Shown here piece after piece: positions 41,534-48,795 of a stretch of DNA of 64,000 bases. Source of the DNA: Christensenellaceae bacterium (GTDB taxonomy: Bacteria; Bacillota; Clostridia; Christensenellales; Aristaeellaceae); assembly GCA_012837835.1 (NCBI GenBank), contig DUQK01000045.1:1-64000 (forward strand). Reading direction: 5' to 3'. The notes below the pieces were generated by a model that was not told the DNA's origin, made no database searches, and worked only from the letters and a program-made list of their open reading frames with translations. Every line of letters begins with the position of its first letter. Position 1 is the stretch's first letter. Made by a program: the position numbers and the translations under genes.

Positions 41534-42997
41534 ATGAAAAAACTTTTTACAATTTTGCTGGTGCTATGTATGTTCACAAGCTCGGCGCTTGCTACTGCTA
41601 TAACGGAAGAAAGGCAGGATACGCTGGATTGGAAGCTGTCAAAGCAGCTAAGCAACGGCTCCGGGCTTAGGCTTAATTTTAAGTTTTCACCGGAAAACAG
41701 CTTGCCCGAAACAGGGCTTGAAGAGCAGGCAGCAATGCTTATTACTGCTCTTACATCAGGTACAGAGCTTGAAATAAACTACCTTAAGGCGGCTATCGGT
41801 GCGCAGAAAGGCAGGGAGGAATTTAAGCTTAACCTAAAGCAGGATAGTGCAATACTTACCAGCCTTATATACAGGACAGACGGTATACTTGAAATGATTA
41901 AAACCCCGCTGCTTGGTAAAGAAAGCTATGTATCCGCAAGCGGAGAAGCTGCGCTGCTTGGTTCCGGCGGCGATTGGCCCGAAATAGGCAGACTTATTTT
42001 CAGCATATATTCAGCTGATAATGAGTGGAAAACCCGCCTTGAACAGCTTATCATGCCCTATCAGAATGATGTTGCTAATCTAATACAGCAGTATTCCGAA
42101 ATTTCTTCAAAAGTAGAAGGAGAGGCAACATTTACGCTTACCGATATAAACATACCCGCAAGCGCTATAAAGGCGGGCATGAAAGAGCTTATTACAAAGT
42201 TTTTTGCGGACGAACAGCTTTTAACGCTGCTGAAACAGAGGGCTACAATAAGGGAGCAGCATGTGTACCTTAACCCCGAAATGCTGCCCGCATTTGAAAG
42301 CGCTATAGATGCCCTAGCGCTTGATGGCAATGCAAAGGTAAACCGCACATTTACAAACGAGGGAGTGCTTATATACGATAAGCTTGAATTCCCTATGGGC
42401 GGAGCTAAGGGCTTAAGCAAGTTAAGTTACCTTTTTACCGTAGATGATGGCAAGGGTAATACTGCAATAGACCTATTGTTTATTGACGGTACTAATAAAT
42501 CGCTCAAATACTCATCCGAAATGCTTGCAAGCGGCAAAACCAGCTTTGTAGGCGAATATGCAAGCGGAATAGAGGGCGAAAGCATAGCGTTTATACTCGA
42601 TGTAAAGGCGCAAGAGCCTGTGCATGATAAGGCTGCAGATAGATACACACAGAATTATTCTCTAATGCTTACACTAAGCCCCAAAGGGAAAGACGCTCAC
42701 AAAATAGAGTGCGATTTATCACTTTCATCAGGCTCTAACCCGAGGAGTGCAACTAATATAAAGGGCAATATATCGTGGAAATTAGAAGGTGCTGAAACAG
42801 CAGTATCCGCCCAGATAGAGGGCGCTTCCACACCGCCATGGTCCATACCCCAAGTTGACGAGGGCGATTTTATACGCTTAGAACAGATGAGCGAAGAAGA
42901 TATCAAAAAACTTACTGAAAGCATACAGCCTAATATAATGGCTATGCTGGCGGCGCTCACCATACGCAATATGCCTGCTCAAACCCCTAATCCTTAA
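41534..42997 (+). CDS. Secreted protein of unknown function
   Basis: This is a 487-residue protein with a signal peptide at about residues 1-21 (cleavage after ALA). A helical part (about residues 140-250, with YQNDVANLIQQYSEISSK) is followed by a beta-rich C-terminal part (YLFTVDDGKGNTAIDLLFIDG, NYSLMLTLSPKGKDAHKIECDLSL). No family was recognised. TGGAGG precedes the ATG. It is probably co-transcribed with the preceding gene. The beta-rich halves of both proteins look alike in layout. Confidence 0.7.
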   Translation: MKKLFTILLVLCMFTSSALATAITEERQDTLDWKLSKQLSNGSGLRLNFKFSPENSLPETGLEEQAAMLITALTSGTELEINYLKAAIGAQKGREEFKLNLKQDSAILTSLIYRTDGILEMIKTPLLGKESYVSASGEAALLGSGGDWPEIGRLIFSIYSADNEWKTRLEQLIMPYQNDVANLIQQYSEISSKVEGEATFTLTDINIPASAIKAGMKELITKFFADEQLLTLLKQRATIREQHVYLNPEMLPAFESAIDALALDGNAKVNRTFTNEGVLIYDKLEFPMGGAKGLSKLSYLFTVDDGKGNTAIDLLFIDGTNKSLKYSSEMLASGKTSFVGEYASGIEGESIAFILDVKAQEPVHDKAADRYTQNYSLMLTLSPKGKDAHKIECDLSLSSGSNPRSATNIKGNISWKLEGAETAVSAQIEGASTPPWSIPQVDEGDFIRLEQMSEEDIKKLTESIQPNIMAMLAALTIRNMPAQTPNP

Positions 42998-43029
42998 TTC
43001 AATTAATATCGCATAGATTTTGTGTAGAT

Positions 43030-43093
43030 TTTACATATAATTTACATATTTAATCTAATTCTAATCGTATTTTGTAAATTATTATGCTATAAT
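43030..43093 (+). promoter_or_regulatory. WalR-like box and -10 region upstream of the acidic secreted protein gene
   Basis: On the minus strand the sequence reads TGTAAA-N5-TGTAAA (43030-43046), matching the consensus TGTWAH-N5-TGTWAH bound by the WalR/YycF response regulator. The plus strand has TTTACA twice, 11 bp apart. An extended -10 (TGC TATAAT, hexamer 43088-43093) follows with a weak -35. An OmpR-family two-component system is encoded at 46649-48785. Confidence 0.5.
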
Positions 43094-43125
43094 ACGGATA
43101 GCCCTAAAGAAATGGAGGAGAACTA

Positions 43126-44643
43126 ATGAAAACCAGAAGACTTATTGCATTATTACTAAGCCTTGTTATGATGCTGCCCGTGTTTGCAGCATCAGCCGGT
43201 GATGAATATCAAAGCAGGGTTGCAGCACTGCTTGCGGAAGGCAAGCGCCTTGAAAGCACAATCACTCTAAGCGTAAATAAGGACATGCTCGGCGGGCTTA
43301 TTGCATCCAGTATGGAAGGCTCGGACACCGCTGAAGGCATGGAAGCCAACATGGCTGTTGCGGATACTCTGCTGTCTATACTAAACAAGCTGCAGATAGT
43401 ATACGTTTCCGACAAGGAAAATGTATCCGGTACCGTGGGCAGCACAATTGCGCCGCTGTTCAAGTTTGCCGGCAAGGTTGACGCTGAAAGCGGAGAATCT
43501 ACGCTGTCATCCGACCTGTTCCCGGGTATATTGCTTAGCATTCCAGGAGCACCCGGCGCAAGCGATATTGATTTGAACGCATTTAACGAATTAGATGACA
43601 AATTTGACGAAGCATTTGAAAATTTCTTTGAAACCGAAATCGTACCAGTAGCGGAGAAGAACGAAGGCGAATTTACAAAAGAAGGTAAGACATTCAAGGA
43701 AAGCTATAAGTTTAAGCTGACTACCCACCTTGTAGCCAAGGGTCTGAATGTATTTACAGAGCAGATTAAAACAAACGAAGCCCTCAAAAACCTATTTGAT
43801 ACAGTGCTAGCTTCCAGTGCACAAGTAGCTGGTGAAGTAGATGAGGAACTTCCCGAAGGCACTGCGCCTGCAGGAGTCGAAATGGGAAGCGCTGCGCCCA
43901 AGAATGCGGACGAACTCATAGCTATGTTTGAAGGCGCAAGTGAAGGTCTGCTTGCCGAAGATGCTGAAGACGTAGCTGAAGTTGAAGTACTCGTAAATGA
44001 TGACGGTAGTGCCAATATAACCCTAGAGTTGCCCGAGGGTGCAGGTCTTGTAAATGTATACATATCCGAAACGGGCGATGATGCGGTTGAATTAAGCGTA
44101 TACATGATTCTCAAGAGCGGCGTTGGCGTTGCAGCAGAAGGCGAAGAAGCTTCCGAAAAGATTGACTGGGCGCAGCTCAAAGAAGATATCTTTGCGGGTA
44201 AAGATTATTCAAACACATATGTGCAAGCGGATATAGTAGCCAAGGCGGATGAAGGCGCCAACAAGGCAAATGCAGCCCTTAAGCTGAACGCTGTAAGCAG
44301 CGGAATGAGTGTAGGCTTTAGTGTAGAATCCGAAGAAAATCTTACCGGAGCATATGAAGGCACTGCCAATATAGAGATTTCACTTTTCAGTCCCGAACCG
44401 GTTGTAAGCATTAATGTAAAAACAGTTGAAACTGAAAATGCTGTAGAGTCCCTTGGTGAAGGCGAAAAAGTTGTATTTACTCCAGATGCAGACGATGAAG
44501 CTATGGAACCCCTAGCGACAGCATTTATGGGTAATGCACCCGTGCTGCTTGAGAACCTTTCAAAGGCATTCCCGGACGAAGCGGGAGCTATCAACCAAAT
44601 GCTAGAGCAAATGGGACCCGGCGCCGAAACACAGGCAAACTGA
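43126..44643 (+). CDS. Acidic secreted protein of unknown function
   Basis: This is a 505-residue protein with a signal peptide at about residues 1-24 (LIALLLSLVMMLPVFAASA). It is rich in Ala, Glu and Asp. An acidic stretch near residues 240-290 (EVDEELPEGTAPAGVEMGS, AEDAEDVAEVEVLV) separates an N-terminal helical half from a beta-rich C-terminal half. No domain was recognised. GGAGGAG precedes the ATG. A WalR-like box upstream hints at envelope-stress control. Codons are more biased to GAA/GCA than in the neighbours. Confidence 0.7.
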   Translation: MKTRRLIALLLSLVMMLPVFAASAGDEYQSRVAALLAEGKRLESTITLSVNKDMLGGLIASSMEGSDTAEGMEANMAVADTLLSILNKLQIVYVSDKENVSGTVGSTIAPLFKFAGKVDAESGESTLSSDLFPGILLSIPGAPGASDIDLNAFNELDDKFDEAFENFFETEIVPVAEKNEGEFTKEGKTFKESYKFKLTTHLVAKGLNVFTEQIKTNEALKNLFDTVLASSAQVAGEVDEELPEGTAPAGVEMGSAAPKNADELIAMFEGASEGLLAEDAEDVAEVEVLVNDDGSANITLELPEGAGLVNVYISETGDDAVELSVYMILKSGVGVAAEGEEASEKIDWAQLKEDIFAGKDYSNTYVQADIVAKADEGANKANAALKLNAVSSGMSVGFSVESEENLTGAYEGTANIEISLFSPEPVVSINVKTVETENAVESLGEGEKVVFTPDADDEAMEPLATAFMGNAPVLLENLSKAFPDEAGAINQMLEQMGPGAETQAN

Positions 44644-44656
44644 TAGTATTTACAAT

Positions 44657-44686
44657 ACTTTCTAAGACTTTCTAGGACTTTCATTG
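44657..44686 (+). repeat. Three tandem 10-bp repeats next to a promoter
   Basis: ACTTTCTAAG, ACTTTCTAGG and ACTTTCATTG follow each other without gaps (44657-44686), one helical turn apart, ending one base before the -35 box at 44688. Such phased repeats suit cooperative binding of an activator on one face of the DNA. Confidence 0.6.
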
Positions 44687-44687
44687 T

Positions 44688-44736
44688 TTGACAATGAACA
44701 TATAAACCAGTATACTGGCTTGTGCCGGTATACTGG
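44688..44736 (+). promoter_or_regulatory. Promoter with two palindromic operator-like sites
   Basis: TTGACA (44688-44693), a 17-bp spacer and TATACT (44711-44716). The -10 lies inside the perfect palindrome CCAGTATACTGG (44707-44718). A near-identical CCGGTATACTGG follows at 44725-44736, 18 bp centre to centre. The two can also pair as one RNA hairpin (44707-44719 with 44724-44736, loop TTGT). Confidence 0.75.
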
Positions 44737-44765
44737 CACTACAAGAAGAATGAGAGGTGTATCAG

Positions 44766-44984
44766 ATGTTGAAGAAACTCGGTATCTTACTGATGGTCGT
44801 CATTATGGTTTTTGCCGCCACAGGCTGCAAAAAGGAAGAAGCTCCTAAAGCCACAGATGCGCCTGTAGTAACCGAAGCTCCTGCAGAGGAAAAAGCTGAC
44901 GAAAAGGTAGAAGAAAAAGCCGACGAAAAAGCTGAAGAAACCAAAGAAGAAGCCACTGCAGAAGAAGAAAAGAAGAAGCCCTGA
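44766..44984 (+). CDS. Small charged lipoprotein
   Basis: This 72-residue protein has a lipoprotein signal peptide (LGILLMVVIMVFAATGC) with the lipid-attachment cysteine at residue 21. The mature part is almost wholly charged, with repeats of EEKADEK type and a Lys-Pro end. It is probably disordered and extends from the membrane. The ATG follows GAGAGGTG. A GTG three codons earlier is part of that site. The gene is monocistronic, with a strong promoter and a perfect terminator, so it may be highly expressed. Function unknown. Confidence 0.75.
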   Translation: MLKKLGILLMVVIMVFAATGCKKEEAPKATDAPVVTEAPAEEKADEKVEEKADEKAEETKEEATAEEEKKKP

Positions 44985-45002
44985 TTATAATAGAGACTTC
45001 TA

Positions 45003-45027
45003 CACCGGCATATGCCGGTGTTTTTTT
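45003..45027 (+). terminator. Lipoprotein gene terminator
   Basis: CACCGGC-ATAT-GCCGGTG (45003-45020) is a perfect palindrome followed by seven T (45021-45027). Palindromic element C starts five bases further. Confidence 0.95.
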
Positions 45028-45032
45028 GTCTA

Positions 45033-45191
45033 ATACTTATCTCAGCCCAAATCAGCTTTATCTTGTGCGCCTTTTCCGATTTGTCTTTGCTTTGCTCAGT
45101 CAACATAGTGCCACTATGTTTCCTTCGCCAAGCTTCGGCAAATCAAAAAATTCGCTGCAATCTATGCGCTGTTTTAAGCTGAGATAAGTAT
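45033..45191 (+). repeat. Palindromic element, copy C (159 bp)
   Basis: The same length and orientation as copy B. The terminal arms pair perfectly over the first 14 bp (ATACTTATCTCAGC, 45033-45046, with 45178-45191) and imperfectly for nine more. The inner hairpins AACATAG/CTATGTT and GATTTG/CAAATC are conserved. It lies directly behind a rho-independent terminator, in a gene-free gap before the next promoter. Confidence 0.9.
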
Positions 45192-45329
45192 AAAAGCAGC
45201 CGAAACATGGCAAACATACAGCAAAAAGCAACCAAATAGCACAACGAGTTGTAAAATATACTATGTACAATTTACCTTTTAGAACAAATATGTTATGCTT
45301 CTATATGTAGAGTGCTTTCAGGAGGTATT

Positions 45330-45806
45330 ATGTATAGACGACCCGGTATGAGGCGCAATGTATCATTTGATGTGGGCAATATGGGTAGGCGCAATGTGTT
45401 TAATATACTTTTCGTAGTATTAATAGTAGCAGTAATAGCGCTGATTATACTGCATGTAAGAGCCGTTTCATACAAAAATCAGGTTAATAGGCAGTTTGAG
45501 CGTCAGGTGCTAAACGCCGTTGTTGACGCACTGGATGGAGTGAGCCGCCTAAGTTCCGGCGTGCAGTCGGATTCGGCTTCTAAGCTATCCATAGTAAGGC
45601 AAAATGTGTACCTTATTGAAAGGCTTAATGCAATGAGCACTGCTCTAGGCGGGGAGATATTCGTACCCTATGACGCCATGCAGATATTGTTTGAAGATAT
45701 AAACTACTATGAAAGGCTGCTGCAAACGGGCACATCTTCAACGCTTGAAGCTAGGGACGCGCTGCTTACCCATCTAACAGCCGTACAGGAGATGATAATA
45801 AAATAG
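45330..45806 (+). CDS. Small single-pass membrane protein of unknown function
   Basis: This 158-residue protein has a basic N-terminus, one membrane helix near residues 25-44 (VFNILFVVLIVAVIALIILHV) and a helical, coiled-coil-like extracytoplasmic part (YKNQVNRQFERQVLNAVVDALDGV). No domain was recognised. The ATG is set by AGGAGG. A GTG at 45312 precedes the site. Its stop codon meets that of ispE inside a 20-bp palindrome. Confidence 0.72.
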   Translation: MYRRPGMRRNVSFDVGNMGRRNVFNILFVVLIVAVIALIILHVRAVSYKNQVNRQFERQVLNAVVDALDGVSRLSSGVQSDSASKLSIVRQNVYLIERLNAMSTALGGEIFVPYDAMQILFEDINYYERLLQTGTSSTLEARDALLTHLTAVQEMIIK

Positions 45807-45824
45807 CTATACAAGTGTGTAGCT
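45805..45824. terminator. Palindrome over two convergent stop codons
   Basis: AGCTA-T-ACA-AG-TGT-G-TAGCT folds into a short hairpin containing the stop codons of both convergent genes (45804-45806 and 45807-45809). It may act as a minimal bidirectional terminator. No T run accompanies it. Confidence 0.45.
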
Positions 45825-46649
45825 TAAATAGCAGAACCTGTAAACTTTCTGTAAATTTTTATACGCTCTTTCAGCGTCTTTGTAATTTCTAAATACTCCA
45901 TAAACTGCTGAGCCCGCGCCCGTCATAATAGCATGGCGGGCTCCCGCATTTTTAAGGGCGACAATGGCGGAGTTTATATCCGCGTTCATATTTTCGCATA
46001 CTTCCTGTAAATCGTTTTTGGCGCTTTGAGAAAGCAGTGCAAAATCCCTATTTTTAAGCGCTATTGCTGTATTTTCTATGGAGCCTATTCTGTCTTCTTT
46101 GATAACAAAATTTGAGAAAACATTTTTTGTGCTCAAACCCTTTGCGGGTTTAATTATTACAAGCCAGTATTGTACATCTATTGGTATAGGGCTTATCTTT
46201 TCGCCTATTCCTCCGGCTCTAACAAAACCGCCGTGAAGGCAGTACGGCACATCAGCGCCAAGTTTAAGCCCTATTTCAGCAAGCGTATCATAGCTTAAAT
46301 TAAGCCCCCATAGTTTATTTAAGCCATGCAGCACAGCCGCCGCGTTTGAGCTGCCGCCAGCAAGCCCCGCGCCAACGGGTATTCTCTTTTCAAGTGTAAT
46401 TTTTGCGCCTTTACTGTAGCCGGAGTATTCTTTAAGCGCCATAGCCGCTTTGTAGGCTATGTTTTTATCTGAAGAAGGTATACTATATGAGCGGGCAAGG
46501 GAGAGGGAAATATCATCGCTTTTCTGTAAATAAACGCTGTCGCTTAGCTTTATCTGCTGCATTAGCATATCAAGCTCGTGGTAACCGTCCTCGCGCTTAT
46601 ATAGTACGCTTAAATGCCAGTTTATTTTAGCATGGGCATCTATCTGCAT
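45807..46649 (-). CDS. ispE: 4-diphosphocytidyl-2-C-methyl-D-erythritol kinase IspE
   Basis: This 280-residue GHMP kinase of the MEP isoprenoid pathway phosphorylates CDP-methylerythritol. HAKINWHLSVLYKREDGYHEL at the N-terminus, the ATP loop PVGAGLAGGSSNAAAVL near residue 92 and the C-terminal MTGAGSAVYGVF glycine loop are diagnostic. Its ATG overlaps the histidine kinase stop by one base (TAATG), so it is the last gene of a long minus-strand group. Confidence 0.95.
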   Translation of the reverse strand: MQIDAHAKINWHLSVLYKREDGYHELDMLMQQIKLSDSVYLQKSDDISLSLARSYSIPSSDKNIAYKAAMALKEYSGYSKGAKITLEKRIPVGAGLAGGSSNAAAVLHGLNKLWGLNLSYDTLAEIGLKLGADVPYCLHGGFVRAGGIGEKISPIPIDVQYWLVIIKPAKGLSTKNVFSNFVIKEDRIGSIENTAIALKNRDFALLSQSAKNDLQEVCENMNADINSAIVALKNAGARHAIMTGAGSAVYGVFRNYKDAERAYKNLQKVYRFCYLSYTLV

Positions 46650-48094
46650 TATTGTTTCTCCGCTTTTTTAATAGTGAAACTAAAGGCAGTGCCGCCAGAG
46701 CTACTTTCAAGCCATATCTTTTCGCCGTGTTTCTCTATTATGGTTTTACATATAGCAAGCCCAAGACCTGTGCCTTTGCCGGATGTATGCGCCTTTTCAG
46801 CCATATAAAATCTGTCAAATACATAGGGAATATCCTCATCTAATATGCCTATGCCGTTGTCTTTAACCGTAACAGTAATTTTATCATTCTGTATATCCTT
46901 AGTAAGTATGGATATATGCCCGTTTTCAGGTGTGTATTTTATTGCGTTATCCACAAGGTTTATAAGCACCTGCTCTATTTTATCCTTATCCGCCTTAATA
47001 TAAAGCGGTGTTTCATCGAAGTTTAGTATTATCTCCTGCTTTTTACTTTCAAGCTTGTTCATATTGGTAATAACTACTAGGCGTATCATCTCATGTATGT
47101 CAAAGCGGCTTATGTTAAGCGCTTCATCGCTCTGCATTCGGCTAAGCTTAAGGAGAGATGACACAAGTGTTGAAAGCCTGTCAGTTTCATCGAGTACTAT
47201 CTGCAAATACTGCGCAGCCTTTTCTTCCTCAATAGTGCCGTCAAGTATTCCCTGTATAAAGCCCCGTATGGATGTAAGAGGGGAGCTTAATTCGTGCGAA
47301 ACATTGGCAATAAAATCCCGCCTTACGGTTTCGTTTTCCTCTAGCTTTTGGCTCATTATGTTAAATGCATTGGAAAGTTCAACCATTTCTTTTGTGCCCC
47401 TGCTATCAACCCTTGTGGCAAAATTGCCAAGGCTTAAATCGCTTGCGGCTTTAGCCATATCCGCAAGAGGAACTGTTAATTGCTTATGGAAATAAAGGCT
47501 TATGAGCGCCGCAAGTGCAAATATAATAAGCCCGCTTATTGCTATTATTATGCTAATATTAGTATACGCTTGCTTTACATTCTGCGCAGCTGTTTGTATA
47601 TATACAGCGCCTATAATACTATTTCCGCTTAGCATTGGTATGGCAAGGGTAAACATGGGACCGTCCTTGGTGTTGTTTTGTACGGTTATCTCATCGCCCC
47701 TAAGCACGTTTTGAAGGGTGTTTATTATATTATCCGCATCAAAATTTGCCTTAAGCTCGCTATGTTCCTCAAGTATGGATAAAAAGAAGCTTACAACCCG
47801 CCCGCTTCTATTTACCACAAGGCAATAAGCGTCATATTCCTCGTACAGCATATATAATTTATCGTGTAAAAATTGCCTTGATGAAGATGTTATAGACACA
47901 CTCTCAGGCCATACAGACACGCTTTTTGTAAGGCGGGCTATGTCATAGGCGTGTATTTTAAGCGTTTCCATGCGGCTTTTTATCTGTTCATCCCTAACAG
48001 AAAAATATGTTATGGTAAACATAAGCGCAAGGCATAGCAGGATAATAATCACATTTCCAAGCATTAGCCTAGAAAATGTAGTGCGATTTTTCAT
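46649..48094 (-). CDS. Membrane sensor histidine kinase (WalK/PhoR-like)
   Basis: This 481-residue kinase has two membrane helices (about residues 11-32 and 178-202) around an extracytoplasmic sensor of about 145 residues. A HAMP linker follows, then the HisKA helix with the phosphorylated histidine near residue 267 (FIANVSHELSSP). The HATPase part shows the N box LVDNAIKYTPENG, KDNGIGI and GTGLGLAI. It pairs with the response regulator one base upstream. No PAS domain is seen between HAMP and HisKA, unlike classical WalK. The ATG at 48094 is chosen. An extension to 48124 overlaps the regulator. The envelope is a plausible signal source. Confidence 0.92.
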   Translation of the reverse strand: MKNRTTFSRLMLGNVIIILLCLALMFTITYFSVRDEQIKSRMETLKIHAYDIARLTKSVSVWPESVSITSSSRQFLHDKLYMLYEEYDAYCLVVNRSGRVVSFFLSILEEHSELKANFDADNIINTLQNVLRGDEITVQNNTKDGPMFTLAIPMLSGNSIIGAVYIQTAAQNVKQAYTNISIIIAISGLIIFALAALISLYFHKQLTVPLADMAKAASDLSLGNFATRVDSRGTKEMVELSNAFNIMSQKLEENETVRRDFIANVSHELSSPLTSIRGFIQGILDGTIEEEKAAQYLQIVLDETDRLSTLVSSLLKLSRMQSDEALNISRFDIHEMIRLVVITNMNKLESKKQEIILNFDETPLYIKADKDKIEQVLINLVDNAIKYTPENGHISILTKDIQNDKITVTVKDNGIGILDEDIPYVFDRFYMAEKAHTSGKGTGLGLAICKTIIEKHGEKIWLESSSGGTAFSFTIKKAEKQ

Positions 48095-48095
48095 G

Positions 48096-48785
48096 CTATT
48101 GTGCCTCAAACTTATAGCCGACACTCCACACTGTTTTTATATGCCAGCCGAGTTCCTCACTGCCGGGAATTTTTTCCCTTATGCGCTTTACATGCACATC
48201 AACTGTTCTGTTGTCGCCGAAGAATTCAAAGCCCCATACCTTTTCAAGCAGCTGTTCCCTCGTAAATACCCTATTTGGGTGAGAGGCTAAAAAGTAAAGC
48301 AGTTCCAGCTCTTTTGGTGGCATTTCTATTGTTTTACCTTTATATACAACTTCATACTTATCAAGGCTTATGGAAAGCCCGGGGAAGGATACTGTTTTTT
48401 CTTCCGCCTCGGGCGTTCCGCCCCTTCTTAAAACTGCCTTTATGCGGGCGACAAGTTCTTTGGAATCAAAAGGTTTAGTGATATAATCGTCCGCCCCAAG
48501 CTCAAGCCCCAGTACTTTGTCAAAGGTTTCGTCCTTTGCGGATAGCATTATTATAGGTATGCTGCTTATCTGCCTAATATTGCGGCATACCTGCCAGCCG
48601 TCCATACCGGGGAGCATAATATCAAGCAGTATAAGCGACGGCGGGTTTCTTTTGAAAGCCTCTACCGCCTCATCGCCCCTTTCATATGTGCTTACTTCAT
48701 AGCCTTCTTTTTCTAGGTAAAGGCGTATAAGCTGGGCGATATGCCTATCATCATCAACCACCATTACATGTTGCTTGTTTGACAT
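48096..48785 (-). CDS. OmpR/PhoB-family response regulator (WalR/PhoP-like)
   Basis: This 229-residue regulator has a receiver domain with the phosphate-accepting Asp55 (LILLDIMLPGMDGW), acidic residues at 11-13 and a conserved Lys in YITKPFDSKEL. The C-terminal winged helix contains FTREQLLEKVWGFEFFGDNRTVDVHVKRIREKI. Such regulators bind direct repeats about 11 bp apart. A site of that type lies upstream of the secreted protein gene at 43126. AGGAGG precedes the ATG, ten bases after mutS2. Confidence 0.93.
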   Translation of the reverse strand: MSNKQHVMVVDDDRHIAQLIRLYLEKEGYEVSTYERGDEAVEAFKRNPPSLILLDIMLPGMDGWQVCRNIRQISSIPIIMLSAKDETFDKVLGLELGADDYITKPFDSKELVARIKAVLRRGGTPEAEEKTVSFPGLSISLDKYEVVYKGKTIEMPPKELELLYFLASHPNRVFTREQLLEKVWGFEFFGDNRTVDVHVKRIREKIPGSEELGWHIKTVWSVGYKFEAQ

Positions 48786-48795
48786 CTTATTCCTC

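Noticed and set aside
43209..44684. Long minus-strand frames opposite the acidic secreted protein gene
   Set aside because: Ser/Ala-rich composition with no ribosome-binding site is typical of antisense shadows of a codon-biased gene.
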